This document shows positions 51,202 to 60,053 of a DNA stretch of 63,005 nucleotides, one piece after another. Under the pieces are notes generated by a model. The model saw only the letters and a list, made by a program, of their open reading frames with translations. It did not search any database and was not told where the DNA came from. The stretch covers positions 1-63,005 of the forward strand of contig NZ_JANZXB010000015.1 in NCBI RefSeq assembly GCF_025371035.1. Reading direction: 5' to 3'. Source of the DNA: Sphingomonas sp. LC-1. GTDB lineage: Bacteria; Pseudomonadota; Alphaproteobacteria; Sphingomonadales; Sphingomonadaceae. The first letter of the stretch is position 1. Each line of letters opens with the position of its first letter. Made by a program: the position numbers and the translations under genes.

Positions 51202-52512
51202 TCAGCCCGCGTCTTCGTCGGGGAAGGCGTTGGTCGGCTTCGACCCCCAAAGTGCGTAGAACAGGATGTAGAGTTCGCACACCGCCGTCAGCAGGAACGA
51301 CTCCTGCAGGCCGTAATGATCGGCCAGCCAGCCATGCACCGCGACCAGCGCGCCGCCCGCGATCGCCATGATCAGTAGGCCCGAACCCTCCTCGGTCAGC
51401 GGACCCAGGCCACGGATGCCGAGCGTGAAGATGGTCGGGAACATGATCGAGTGGAACAGGCCGACGAGGATCAGCGACCACATGGCGACGGTGCCGGTGG
51501 TGAAGACGGTCGCCAGCATCACGATGAATGCGCCGATCGAGAAGACGGCCAGCACGGTCCCGGCGGGCACCTTCTGCATGATCGCCGAGCCGACGAAGCG
51601 ACCGACCATCATCCCGCCCCAGAGCAGGGTCAGGTAACGGCCCGCGGCCTCGGTGGTCATGTTGCCGATGTCGGGGCGGCTGACGAAGTTCACGAACAAA
51701 TTGCCCACGCCGATCTCGGCGATCAGATAGATGAAGATCGCGCCGATGCCGAACACCAGATTGCGATGCTTCCACAGCGAGTGATTCTGGCGATCCTCCT
51801 TGGCGACGCGGCTGGTCGCCGAGCCCATGGCGGGCAGGGGGAAGCGGGCGATGACAAGGGCGAGGACGACCAGCACGACCGCGACCAGCCCATAGGGCAG
51901 GACCACGGCATGGGCGTCGGCCAGGCGTTCGGCCTGGGTCAGCGCGGCGCTACCGGCTTCGGCCGTGCCGCCCTTCGACCGGCCGAGGATCAGATAGGCG
52001 CCGAACAGCGGGGCCAGCATCGTGCCCATCGAGTTCATCGCCTGGACCAGATTAAGGCGCGACGACGCGGTGTCCGCCGGGCCCAGCACGGCGACATAGG
52101 GGTTGGCCGCGACCTGCAGCAGCGTGATGCCGCTGGCGATCACGAACAGCATCAGCAGCGTGACGCCGTAAGAGGGCAGCGACGCCGCCAGCATCATGCC
52201 GACCGCACCCGCCGCCATGATGAGCAGGCCGGTCACCAGCGACTTCTGATACCCGATCCGCTCGATCAGCTTGGCCGAAGGGATGGAGGCGAAGAAATAG
52301 GCGATGAACCACACGCTCTCGATCAGCGAAGCCTGGAAATAGCTCAGCTCGAACACGCTGCGCAGATGCGGCAGCAGCGTCCCGTTGATGACGGTGATGA
52401 AGCCCCACATGAAGAACAGGCTGGCCAGCAGGGTCAATGCCGACCCGTAATTGGTCGTCCCTCCTCCGACAGGCTGTGCGCCGGTGGCGCGGGACGTGAC
52501 GGGTGCGGCCAT
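51202..52512 (-). CDS. FHS-family sugar/proton symporter (FucP-like)
   Basis: A 436-residue major-facilitator transporter with 12 hydrophobic segments of the fucose/glucose/galactose (FHS) family. Hallmarks are SLFFMWGFITVINGTLLPHL, LLQVAANPYVAVLGP, LNLVQAMNSMGTMLAPLFG and GLFHSIMFPTIFTLGIRGLG. It probably imports the pentose fed into the downstream pathway. The start at 52512 follows AGGAGAGG. It is divergent from the mutarotase gene, and both share a putative regulator site (52581-52593). Confidence 0.9.
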   Translation of the reverse strand: MAAPVTSRATGAQPVGGGTTNYGSALTLLASLFFMWGFITVINGTLLPHLRSVFELSYFQASLIESVWFIAYFFASIPSAKLIERIGYQKSLVTGLLIMAAGAVGMMLAASLPSYGVTLLMLFVIASGITLLQVAANPYVAVLGPADTASSRLNLVQAMNSMGTMLAPLFGAYLILGRSKGGTAEAGSAALTQAERLADAHAVVLPYGLVAVVLVVLALVIARFPLPAMGSATSRVAKEDRQNHSLWKHRNLVFGIGAIFIYLIAEIGVGNLFVNFVSRPDIGNMTTEAAGRYLTLLWGGMMVGRFVGSAIMQKVPAGTVLAVFSIGAFIVMLATVFTTGTVAMWSLILVGLFHSIMFPTIFTLGIRGLGPLTEEGSGLLIMAIAGGALVAVHGWLADHYGLQESFLLTAVCELYILFYALWGSKPTNAFPDEDAG

Positions 52513-52580
52513 GCATTCCTCTCCTACGGACCGGTGATCATCATCAAAAGATGTTCGTCGACCGGCTTGCTCCTGATATT

Positions 52581-52593
52581 TTGTCTGACTATA
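52581..52593. promoter_or_regulatory. Candidate FadR/GntR operator between permease and mutarotase genes
   Basis: TTGTCTGACTATA contains GTC-T-GAC, the core expected for FadR-subfamily GntR regulators. A related GTCGGAGTA sequence precedes the dehydrogenase gene at 60023-60037, next to the regulator gene itself. Confidence 0.45.
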
Positions 52594-52641
52594 GTGATGC
52601 CTAAGGCGCGTCAATGGCGTCGGGCGACGGAGGGATGAGGC

Positions 52642-53790
52642 ATGTCGATGGCGTCAATCAAGAGCTTTCTTACTTTGGTAGCGGTAACCTCCGCAATGAC
52701 TTCTACGGCCGCTCTGGCGAGCGAGGCAAAGCGTGCGCCCGCCGGCTATTCGGTCGAGGGGACGGGCGTCGAGTCGGTGACGCTGACCAACAAGGCCGGG
52801 CTGTCGGCGCGCGTGCTGACCTATGGTGCGACGCTCCAGTCGGTGATGGCGCCCGATCGCGAGGGCAAGCTGGCCGACGTGCTGCTCGGCTATGACAAGG
52901 CCGAGGATTATGTGAACCATCCGAACTTCTTCGGCGTGACGGTGGGGCGCTTCGCCAACCGGATCGGCGGTGGCCGTTTCACGCTCGACGGGCGCCCCTA
53001 TCAGCTGACGCTGAACGACAAGGTCAATTCGCTGCATGGCGGGACCAAGGGCTTCGACAAGCATCTGTGGCGGATCGTGTCGATGAAGGACGGCCCGACC
53101 GCCAACGTCGTCATGGCGCTGACCAGCCCCGATGGCGATCAGGGTTATCCGGGCAAGGTCGATGCCACCGTCACCTATTCGCTGGACGAGGCGGGGTCGC
53201 TGACCATCGCGTTCGAGGCGAAGACCGACAAGCCGACCATCGTCAACATGACGAACCACGCGATCTTCAACCTGAACGGCGAAGGCTCGGCCCTGGGTGC
53301 GACCTTCCACAAGCTGACCATTCCCGCCGCCGCCTATACCCCGGTCGATGCCAAGCTGATCCCGACCGGTGAGCGCAAGCCGGTGCAGGGCACGGTGTTC
53401 GATTTCCGTGCGCCCCGCGTCGTCGCCGACGGCATCCGCGACGGCAATGACCAGCAGATCCGCTACGGCCAGGGCTATGACCATAATTTCGCGCTCGACA
53501 AGGGACTGACCGCCACGCCGCAACTGGCCGCGCGCCTCGAGGACCCGGCGTCGGGCCGCGTGCTCGAAGTGTTGTCGACCGAACCGGGCGTGCAATTCTA
53601 TACGGGCAATTTCCTCGACGGCACCTATGTCGGCAAGAAGGGCCATCTGTACCGCATGGGCGACGGCATCGCGCTGGAGCCGCAGAAATTCCCCGACTCG
53701 CCCAACAAGCCCGATTTCGTCTCGCCGCGCGTCGATCCCGGCAAGCCCTACCGGCATACCATGATCTACCGCTTCTCCACCGTTCGCTGA
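52642..53790 (+). CDS. galM: Periplasmic aldose 1-epimerase (mutarotase)
   Basis: A 382-residue galactose mutarotase-type enzyme with a cleavable signal ([20 protein letters not shown]...ALASEA), so it acts in the periplasm. Active-site motifs are [52 protein letters not shown] and the Glu in [14 protein letters not shown]. It speeds interconversion of sugar anomers before uptake or oxidation. It lies 13 bases before the XylD gene, in the same operon. Confidence 0.92.
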   Translation: MSMASIKSFLTLVAVTSAMTSTAALASEAKRAPAGYSVEGTGVESVTLTNKAGLSARVLTYGATLQSVMAPDREGKLADVLLGYDKAEDYVNHPNFFGVTVGRFANRIGGGRFTLDGRPYQLTLNDKVNSLHGGTKGFDKHLWRIVSMKDGPTANVVMALTSPDGDQGYPGKVDATVTYSLDEAGSLTIAFEAKTDKPTIVNMTNHAIFNLNGEGSALGATFHKLTIPAAAYTPVDAKLIPTGERKPVQGTVFDFRAPRVVADGIRDGNDQQIRYGQGYDHNFALDKGLTATPQLAARLEDPASGRVLEVLSTEPGVQFYTGNFLDGTYVGKKGHLYRMGDGIALEPQKFPDSPNKPDFVSPRVDPGKPYRHTMIYRFSTVR

Positions 53791-53803
53791 CCGAAAGCCT
53801 GAC

Positions 53804-55594
53804 ATGACCGACACGCCCAAACTGCGCAGCCGCGCCTGGTTCGACAATCCCGAGAATATCGACATGACCGCGCTCTATCTGGAGCGGTATCTGAACTTCG
53901 GCCTGTCGCTGGAGGAGCTTCAGTCGGGCAAGCCGATCATCGGCATCGCGCAGACCGGCTCCGACCTCTCGCCCTGCAACCGCCACCACCTGGTGCTGGC
54001 CGAGCGGGTGCGCGAGGGCGTGCGCGAGGCGGGCGGCATCGTCCTGGAATTCCCGGTCCACCCGATCCAGGAAACCGGCAAGCGCCCGACCGCGGGCCTC
54101 GACCGCAACCTGGCCTATCTGGGCCTGGTCGAGGTGCTGTACGGCTATCCGCTCGACGCGGTGGTGCTGACCATCGGGTGCGACAAGACGACCCCGGCCG
54201 CGCTGATGGCCGCTGCCACCGTCAACATCCCCGCGATCGCACTGTCGGTTGGGCCGATGCTTAACGGCTGGCACAAGGGTGAGCGGACCGGCTCTGGCAC
54301 CATCGTCTGGAAGGCGCGCCAGATGCTGGCGGCGGGCGAGATCGACGATGCGGAGTTCATCCGCCTGGTCGCCTCGTCGGCGCCGTCGACCGGCTATTGC
54401 AACACCATGGGCACCGCGACCACGATGAACTCGCTGGCCGAGGCGCTGGGCATGTCGCTGCCCGGCTCGGCCGCGATCCCCGCGCCCTATCGCGATCGCC
54501 AGGAAGTCGCGTACCTGACCGGCAAGCGCATCGTCGAGATGGTGAACGAGGACCTCAAGCCCTCCGACATCCTGACCAAGGAGGCGTTCCACAACGCGAT
54601 CAAGGTGAACTCGGCGATCGGCGGCTCGACCAACGCGCCGATCCACCTGGCCGCCATCGCGCGCCATATCGGCGTCGACCTGCCCGTGCAGGACTGGGAG
54701 ACCGAGGGGCACAAGATCCCGCTGCTGGTGAACCTGCAACCGGCGGGCGAATATCTGGGCGAGGATTATTACCGTGCAGGCGGCGTGCCCGCCGTGGTCA
54801 ACCAGCTGATCGAGCAGGGGCTGATCCACGAGGGCGCGATGACCGTCAACGGCAAGACCATGGGCGAGAATTGCCGTGGCAAGGCGATCGAGGACGAAAA
54901 GGTCATCCGCCCCTTCGCCCAGCCGCTCAAGGAAGAAGCGGGCTTCATCGTCCTGTCGGGCAATCTGTTCGACGCCGCCGTGATGAAGACCAGCGTGATC
55001 TCGGAGGAATTCCGCGAGCGCTATCTGTCCAACCCCGACGATCCCGATGCCTTTGAAGGTCCGGCGGTCGTGTTCGACGGGCCGGAGGATTATCACCACC
55101 GGATCGACGATCCCGCGACCGGCATCACGCCGCAGACGCTGCTGTTCATGCGCGGCGCGGGGCCGATCGGCTATCCGGGTGCGGCGGAAGTCGTCAACAT
55201 GCGCCCGCCCGCCTATCTGATCACCGAGGGCGTGCACTCGCTGCCCTGCATCGGCGACGGGCGTCAGTCGGGAACGTCGGGGTCCCCCTCGATCCTGAAC
55301 GCCAGCCCGGAAGCGGCGGCGATGGGCGGCCTGGCGCTAATCGAGACCGGCGACCGGGTGCGGATCGACCTGAACAAGGGCACCGCCAACATCCTCATCT
55401 CCGACGAGGAACTGGCCGAGCGTCGTAAGGTGCTGGCGGCGGCGGGCGGGTATAAATACCCCGCGTCGCAGACCCCGTGGCAGGAAATCCAGCGCTCGGT
55501 GGTCGGCCAGATGTCGACCGGCGCAATCCTGGAGGGCGCTGAGAAGTATCAGCGTATCGCCCAGACCCAAGGCCTTCCGCGCGACAACCACTAA
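53804..55594 (+). CDS. xylD: D-xylonate dehydratase (IlvD/Edd family)
   Basis: A 596-residue Fe-S dehydratase. The cluster cysteines lie in [21 protein letters not shown] and [15 protein letters not shown], with [14 protein letters not shown] following. The N-terminus ([20 protein letters not shown]) and length match the Caulobacter XylD/L-arabinonate dehydratase branch. It converts D-xylonate to 2-keto-3-deoxy-D-xylonate. The co-localised XylB, XylC and XylX proteins support xylose over arabinose as substrate, although many members act on both. A hairpin follows the gene. Confidence 0.93.
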   Translation: MTDTPKLRSRAWFDNPENIDMTALYLERYLNFGLSLEELQSGKPIIGIAQTGSDLSPCNRHHLVLAERVREGVREAGGIVLEFPVHPIQETGKRPTAGLDRNLAYLGLVEVLYGYPLDAVVLTIGCDKTTPAALMAAATVNIPAIALSVGPMLNGWHKGERTGSGTIVWKARQMLAAGEIDDAEFIRLVASSAPSTGYCNTMGTATTMNSLAEALGMSLPGSAAIPAPYRDRQEVAYLTGKRIVEMVNEDLKPSDILTKEAFHNAIKVNSAIGGSTNAPIHLAAIARHIGVDLPVQDWETEGHKIPLLVNLQPAGEYLGEDYYRAGGVPAVVNQLIEQGLIHEGAMTVNGKTMGENCRGKAIEDEKVIRPFAQPLKEEAGFIVLSGNLFDAAVMKTSVISEEFRERYLSNPDDPDAFEGPAVVFDGPEDYHHRIDDPATGITPQTLLFMRGAGPIGYPGAAEVVNMRPPAYLITEGVHSLPCIGDGRQSGTSGSPSILNASPEAAAMGGLALIETGDRVRIDLNKGTANILISDEELAERRKVLAAAGGYKYPASQTPWQEIQRSVVGQMSTGAILEGAEKYQRIAQTQGLPRDNH

Positions 55595-55607
55595 GAGCAG
55601 GCAAGAA

Positions 55608-55647
55608 CGAGCGGATCGAGTGAATACCCCAACGCTCGGTCCGCTCG
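55608..55647 (+). terminator. Hairpin after xylD
   Basis: CGAGCGGATCGAG (55608-55620) pairs with CTCGGTCCGCTCG (55635-55647), leaving a 14-base loop. There is no T run. It lies between xylD and the opposing gene at 55663, so it may end both transcripts. Confidence 0.55.
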
Positions 55648-55662
55648 GGCCTGACTGAGCGG

Positions 55663-56046
55663 TCAGCTATTCTCCAGCCAGGCCAGGGCGGCGTCATAGG
55701 ACAGGAAGGCGTCGAGATTTTCCAGCGGATAGCTTTGGCGCACCTGCGACTTGAGCGGACTGGAATCGACGACCAGGGCAAGGCGGTCGCCGGGGACATA
55801 ATAGATGACGATGCCCTCGCGCATCTTCTCGACCATCGCCATCGGCATGATCGGTGCGCCCCGCCGGTCGATCAGCGCCTTGGCATGGCCGAGATGCGCC
55901 CGAGACTCGATCAGGAAAGGGTGGAAGGCGGGCCAGTAACGGTCCGCAATGTCCGGCGTCCAAATGCCGCGCGCCCGGACATGGATGATGTGATGATCGC
56001 CCATCGCGATCTCGAATGCGGCGTCCTCGACCTTTTCCGGTGTCAT
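55663..56046 (-). CDS. Hypothetical SpoIIAA/STAS-like protein
   Basis: A 127-residue protein starting MTPEKVEDAAFEIAMGDHHI. It alternates strands and helices (IIHVRARGIWTPDIADRYW, GHAKALIDRRGAPIMPMAM, YYVPGDRLALVVDSS, LDAFLSYDAALAWLEN) as in SpoIIAA-like/STAS proteins that many sphingomonads carry in multiple copies. The catalytic or binding partner is unknown. It is inserted in opposite orientation between xylD and xylX. The ATG at 56046 follows GGAGAGCC; earlier in-frame ATGs are possible. Confidence 0.65.
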   Translation of the reverse strand: MTPEKVEDAAFEIAMGDHHIIHVRARGIWTPDIADRYWPAFHPFLIESRAHLGHAKALIDRRGAPIMPMAMVEKMREGIVIYYVPGDRLALVVDSSPLKSQVRQSYPLENLDAFLSYDAALAWLENS

Positions 56047-56195
56047 CCGGCTCTCCCGACGCATTTCCATCGCATTCCGGGCGATGACAGGATTAATACC
56101 AAAACCGACCATATGCGAATCGCCGCGTAAGGCCAAACCATGTTGCCGGCTTTGGTACAGCCAAGGCAAAGCCCGCGACTGTTTCGAACGAGACC

Positions 56196-56231
56196 TTGAC
56201 CTGCGAACCACACCAATCGATACCGCTAACA
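56196..56231 (+). promoter_or_regulatory. xylX promoter with LacI-type operator over the -10
   Basis: TTGACC (56196-56201), a 17-base spacer and GATACC (56219-56224) form a promoter. CGATACCGCTAACA (56218-56231) overlaps the -10. Its complement, TGTTAGCGGTATCG, matches the LacI-family palindrome TGTTAGCGCTAACA at 11 of 14 positions, as for XylR-type repressors. Confidence 0.55.
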
Positions 56232-56250
56232 AAGTATGCGGAGAGGATAT

Positions 56251-57396
56251 ATGCCGATCGAATTCACCGACCTGATCAGTGCGCTGCCGGAAGACTGGCG
56301 CGAGGGGCGTTTTGTCGGTCGGATCGACCGGGGCGAAGGTCCCTGTCCCATATTGGTCAAGGGCGGCAAGGCCTATGACATGAGCCGTGTCGCACCGACC
56401 GTCTCCGCGCTGCTGGCGGGCGGCACGGTCGATGCATCGCAGGGCGAGGCGCTGGGCGAACTGACCGAACTGAACCTGTCACCCGAACAGGGTGCGGCCC
56501 ATCGCCTGCTCTCGCCGATCGATCTGCAATGCGTGAAGGCGGCGGGCGTGACCTTCGCCGTCTCCGCGCTGGAGCGGGTGATCGAGGAGCGCGCGCGCGG
56601 CGATTATGGCAAGGCGGCCGAACTCCGCGCGACGCTGGAACAGGCGCTGGGCGGCAATATCCGCTCGGTGGTGCCCGGTTCGCCCGAAGCCGCGCAGCTC
56701 AAGGATGCGCTGATCGCCGAGGGGCTGTGGTCGCAATATCTGGAGGTCGCGATCGGCCCGGACGCGGAGATCTTTACCAAGTCGCCGGTGCTCTCGACCG
56801 TAGGCTGGGGCATGCCGGTCGGCGTCCGCTCCGACTCGACCTGGAACAACCCCGAGCCCGAGGTGGTGCTGGTCGCCGATGCGCATGGCAAGGCGGTCGG
56901 CGCGACGCTGGGCAACGACGTCAATCTGCGCGACTTCGAAGGCCGTTCGGCGCTGCTGCTCGGCAAGGCGAAGGACAACAACGCCTCCTGCTCGCTGGGG
57001 CCGCTGGTCCGCCTGTTCGACGACGGCTTCACCATGGACGATGTCCGGTCGAGCGAGGTCAAGCTGACCATCACCGGCACCGACGGCTATGTGCTGGAGG
57101 GGGCCAGCTCGATGGACCAGATCAGCCGCGATCCCGAGGACCTTCTGGGACAGGCGCTGAGCGAGCATCATTATCCCGACGGCTTCGTCCTGTTCCTCGG
57201 CACGCTGTTCGCGCCGACCCAGGACCGCGACGAGCCCGGTCGCGGTTTCACCCACAAGGTCGGCGATAGCGTCGTCATCACCAACCCGCGTCTCGGCACG
57301 CTGGTCAACCCGGTGACGACCTCCGCCGACGCCCCGGCCTGGACCTTCGGTCTGGGCGAATTGATGCGCAATCTGGCCCGGCGCGGCCTGTTGTGA
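56251..57396 (+). CDS. xylX: 2-keto-3-deoxy-D-xylonate dehydratase (FAH family)
   Basis: A 381-residue fumarylacetoacetate-hydrolase-fold enzyme closely resembling Caulobacter XylX. Motifs include the metal-binding LSPIDLQCVKAAGVTF, NPEPEVVLV, GNDVNLRDFEGRSALLLGKA and GFVLFLGTLFAPTQDRD. It dehydrates 2-keto-3-deoxy-xylonate to 2-oxoglutarate semialdehyde, the third intracellular step of the Weimberg pathway. The start at 56251 follows GGAGAGG. Its stop overlaps the GTG start of xylB as GTGA. Confidence 0.92.
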   Translation: MPIEFTDLISALPEDWREGRFVGRIDRGEGPCPILVKGGKAYDMSRVAPTVSALLAGGTVDASQGEALGELTELNLSPEQGAAHRLLSPIDLQCVKAAGVTFAVSALERVIEERARGDYGKAAELRATLEQALGGNIRSVVPGSPEAAQLKDALIAEGLWSQYLEVAIGPDAEIFTKSPVLSTVGWGMPVGVRSDSTWNNPEPEVVLVADAHGKAVGATLGNDVNLRDFEGRSALLLGKAKDNNASCSLGPLVRLFDDGFTMDDVRSSEVKLTITGTDGYVLEGASSMDQISRDPEDLLGQALSEHHYPDGFVLFLGTLFAPTQDRDEPGRGFTHKVGDSVVITNPRLGTLVNPVTTSADAPAWTFGLGELMRNLARRGLL

Positions 57397-58196
57397 CGGA
57401 GTCGGACGAAATGTTGCAGAAGACCAGCGCGGCGGACATGACCGCACGCTATCCCAGCCTGATGGACAAGCGCGTCATCGTGACGGGCGGCGGATCGGGG
57501 ATCGGCAAGGGGCTGGTCGAGGCGTTTGTGGCGCAGGGCGCCCGCGTCGCCTTCGTCGACATCGCCGAGGAGGCGAGTCAGGCGCTGGTCGACCGGATGT
57601 CGGCCGATGCTCGCCATGCGCCGATCCATCGCCGCTGCGACCTGACCAATCTCGATCACCTCAAGACGGTCTTCGCCGACCTGGAAGCGGCATTGGGCGG
57701 GGTCGATATCCTGGTCAACAATGCGGGCAATGATGATCGCCACAACATCGAAGACGTCACCCCGGCCTATTGGGACGAGCGGCTGAACGTCAATCTGCGG
57801 CACCAGTTCTTCGCCGCCCAAGCGGTGATCCCCGCGATGAAGCGCGCCGGGGGCGGCGCGATCCTGAACTTCGGGTCGATCAGCTGGCACCTCGGCCTCA
57901 ACGATCTGGTCCTCTACCAGACCTGCAAGGCGGCGATCGAGGGGCTGACCCGCAGTCTCGCGCGCGATCTGGGCCGCGAGAATATCCGGGTGAACACCAT
58001 CGTTCCCGGCAACGTCCAGACGCCGCGCCAGGAAAAATGGTACACGCCCGAAGGCGAGGCGGAGATCGTCGCGGCGCAGTGCCTGGACGGGCGTATCCAG
58101 CCTTCGGACGTGGCGGCGCTGGTGCTGTTCCTCGCCTCGGACGATGCGAAGATGTGCACCGGCCACGATTATTTCATCGACGCCGGTTGGCGCTGA
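57393..58196 (+). CDS. xylB: D-xylose 1-dehydrogenase (SDR family)
   Basis: A 267-residue NAD-dependent SDR almost motif-for-motif like Caulobacter XylB: RVIVTGGGSGIGKGL, VDILVNNAGNDDRHNIEDVT, AYWDERLNVNLRHQFF, ILNFGSISWHLGLNDLVLY, RQEKWYTPEGEAEIVAAQCL and CTGHDYFIDAGWR. It oxidises D-xylose to D-xylonolactone. I use the GTG at 57393, which overlaps the xylX stop; an ATG at 57411 would give 261 residues and is nearer the usual length. Confidence 0.94.
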   Translation: MTESDEMLQKTSAADMTARYPSLMDKRVIVTGGGSGIGKGLVEAFVAQGARVAFVDIAEEASQALVDRMSADARHAPIHRRCDLTNLDHLKTVFADLEAALGGVDILVNNAGNDDRHNIEDVTPAYWDERLNVNLRHQFFAAQAVIPAMKRAGGGAILNFGSISWHLGLNDLVLYQTCKAAIEGLTRSLARDLGRENIRVNTIVPGNVQTPRQEKWYTPEGEAEIVAAQCLDGRIQPSDVAALVLFLASDDAKMCTGHDYFIDAGWR

Positions 58197-58225
58197 CAAA
58201 CCGGGCGAGAGCATAGGAGAGAGTG

Positions 58226-59089
58226 ATGCAGCAGGCCCAACACTGCCTGACCGTGGGTGCGACGCTGGGCGAAGGCCCGATCTGGGTCGATGACGCGCTG
58301 TGGTTCGTCGATATCAAGCAGCAGCGCATCTATCGTCACGATCCGGTGGCGGGCACGCTCGATCACTGGGCCTCGCCCGAAATGGTCGGTTGGGTCGTGC
58401 CCGCGCAGCGTGGCGGTTTCGTCGCGGGGTTGAAGTCGGGGCCGCATCACTTCGATCCCGCGACCGGCGGTTTCGAGCGGCTGGCGGAGGTCGATGCGCA
58501 TCTGCCCGCCAACCGCCTCAACGACGCGTGCGTCGACGGGCAGGGGCGTATCTGGTTCGGTACGATGGACAATGACGAGACCTCGCTGTCGGGTCGCTTG
58601 TTCCAATGGGCCGCCGGGCTGGTAACGCCGACCAGTGCCGACGCGGTGTGCATCACCAACGGCCCGGCCATCTCGCCCGACGATTCGACGCTCTATCACG
58701 TCGATACGCTCGGCAAGGTGATCCTGGCGCATCCGATTCTGGGCGACGGCACGCTGGGCCCCGCGACCGAGTTTGCGCGCTTCGGCGATGCGGACGGGCA
58801 TCCCGACGGTGCGATCTGCGATTCCGAGGGCGGCGTGTGGGTCGGTTTCTTCGGCGGCTGGGCGGCACGGCGCTATGGCCCGGACGGCGTGATGACCGAT
58901 GAGGTCCGCTTCCCGGTGTCGAACATCACCAAGATCGCGCTGGGCGGTCCCGATGGCCGCACCGCCTATGCCACCACCGCGCGGCAGGGTTTGTCGGAGG
59001 AACAACTGGCCGAGCAGGTGCAGGCGGGGGACATCTTCACCTTCCGCGTGACCGTGCCCGCCAAGCCGGTGCACCGCGCGGCGCTCTGA
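58226..59089 (+). CDS. xylC: D-xylonolactonase (SMP-30/gluconolactonase family)
   Basis: A 287-residue beta-propeller lactonase. Metal and active-site motifs are GEGPIWVDDALWFVDI, LPANRLNDACVDGQGRIWFG, PDDSTLYHVDT and HPDGAICDSEGGVWVGFF, with the expected Glu, Asn and Asp ligands. It opens xylono-lactone to D-xylonate. It lies 29 bases after xylB; an ATG at 58226 or the GTG just before it starts the protein. A hairpin terminator follows. Confidence 0.93.
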   Translation: MQQAQHCLTVGATLGEGPIWVDDALWFVDIKQQRIYRHDPVAGTLDHWASPEMVGWVVPAQRGGFVAGLKSGPHHFDPATGGFERLAEVDAHLPANRLNDACVDGQGRIWFGTMDNDETSLSGRLFQWAAGLVTPTSADAVCITNGPAISPDDSTLYHVDTLGKVILAHPILGDGTLGPATEFARFGDADGHPDGAICDSEGGVWVGFFGGWAARRYGPDGVMTDEVRFPVSNITKIALGGPDGRTAYATTARQGLSEEQLAEQVQAGDIFTFRVTVPAKPVHRAAL

Positions 59090-59121
59090 CCCATTTGGCT
59101 TTCGAACCCGGCGTCTCGGGT

Positions 59122-59148
59122 CGGCCCGCTCCCTTTCGGGGCGGGCCG
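59122..59148. terminator. Hairpin between xylC and the GntR regulator
   Basis: CGGCCCGC and GCGGGCCG form an 8-bp stem, followed on the plus strand by GCTTCTTATT. It lies between convergent genes. Confidence 0.6.
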
Positions 59149-59152
59149 CTTC

Positions 59153-59950
59153 TTATTCCTCCATGGCGCTGCGGGTGTCCTCCAGCGCCAGATCGACGAG
59201 CAGCCGCATGGCCTCTCCCGCCCCCTCGACATCGCCCGCCGCGATCGCGTCATAGACCTTCACATGGTCGGGCACCGGATTGCGGGGCAGCGCGCGCGAA
59301 CGCTGCTTGAACTGGGTGGTCCAGGCGACCGCCGCGCCGATGCTGGCGGTCAGCACGACCAGCGCATCGTTGCGGGTCGCCGCCAGCACCGCGTTGTGGA
59401 AATCGCGGTCCGCCGTCCGCCCCGCCTCGGTCGCCAGCGTATGGCGGCGCATCGCGGCCAGCGCGTCGCGCATCTCCTTCAGATCCGCCTTGTCGCGCCG
59501 CTCCGCCGCCAGCCGCGCGGCGGCGGGCTCGACGATCGACCGCAACTCGAACAGGCTGCGCACGAACTGAATGTCCGGCTCGCCCGAAAAGGCCCAGGCG
59601 AGCACGTCGGGGTCGAGCAGATTCCAGCGGTTGCGCGGCAGGACGCGGGTGCCCGTCTTGGGACGGCTTTCGACCAGCCCCTTGGCGGTCAGCACCTGTA
59701 CCGCTTCACGATAGGCGCTACGCGATACGTCGAGCGCTTCGGAAAAGGCGACCTCGCCCGACAGCGTGTCGCCGGGGCGATACTCGCCCGACACGATCGC
59801 CGCACCCAGCTTGTGCGCGATCGCGCCGTGCAGGCGGCGGCCGGTTCCGCGCCGTGTCCGGGGCGAATTCGCCGCGCCCGTCGTCGTCGCGTCATCACCC
59901 GTCTCTACTGCCGGGGAAGGGGGGGTATCCTGCCTGTCGATGTCGCTCAT
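59153..59950 (-). CDS. FadR-subfamily GntR transcriptional regulator of the pentose locus
   Basis: A 265-residue regulator with an unusual 35-residue acidic/Ser-Thr-rich N-terminal extension. The GntR winged helix follows (GAIAHKLGAAIVSGEYRPGD, VSRSAYREAVQVLTAKGLVE) and then a C-terminal FCD ligand domain (FELRSIVEPAAARLAAERRD, DRDFHNAVLAATRND, DHVKVYDAIAAGD) with Asp/His metal-ligand positions. It probably represses the pentose genes and is released by a sugar-acid intermediate. It is divergent from the dehydrogenase gene, and GTC-GA-type sites lie in both flanking intergenic regions. Confidence 0.88.
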   Translation of the reverse strand: MSDIDRQDTPPSPAVETGDDATTTGAANSPRTRRGTGRRLHGAIAHKLGAAIVSGEYRPGDTLSGEVAFSEALDVSRSAYREAVQVLTAKGLVESRPKTGTRVLPRNRWNLLDPDVLAWAFSGEPDIQFVRSLFELRSIVEPAAARLAAERRDKADLKEMRDALAAMRRHTLATEAGRTADRDFHNAVLAATRNDALVVLTASIGAAVAWTTQFKQRSRALPRNPVPDHVKVYDAIAAGDVEGAGEAMRLLVDLALEDTRSAMEE

Positions 59951-60022
59951 TCCCTGTGTTTCACCTCTCCACCCCTATCTTGGCGCACAACGTTTAACAT
60001 TGCCATCACTCCGTCAAATGAA

Positions 60023-60037
60023 TATGTCGGAGTAATA
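60023..60037. promoter_or_regulatory. Candidate GntR operator upstream of the semialdehyde dehydrogenase gene
   Basis: TATGTCGGAGTAATA shares GTC-GA-TA with the site at 52581-52593. It lies inside a larger inverted repeat, ACTCCG (60008-60013) with CGGAGT (60028-60033), and just upstream of the ribosome site AAGGAG at 60040-60045. Confidence 0.45.
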
Positions 60038-60053
60038 TAAAGGAGCTTCCCCT

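Noticed and set aside
53267-55237. A 656-codon minus-strand open frame under xylD and galM
   Set aside because: It is low-complexity and Arg/Gly/Asp-rich, a shadow of two well-identified genes.
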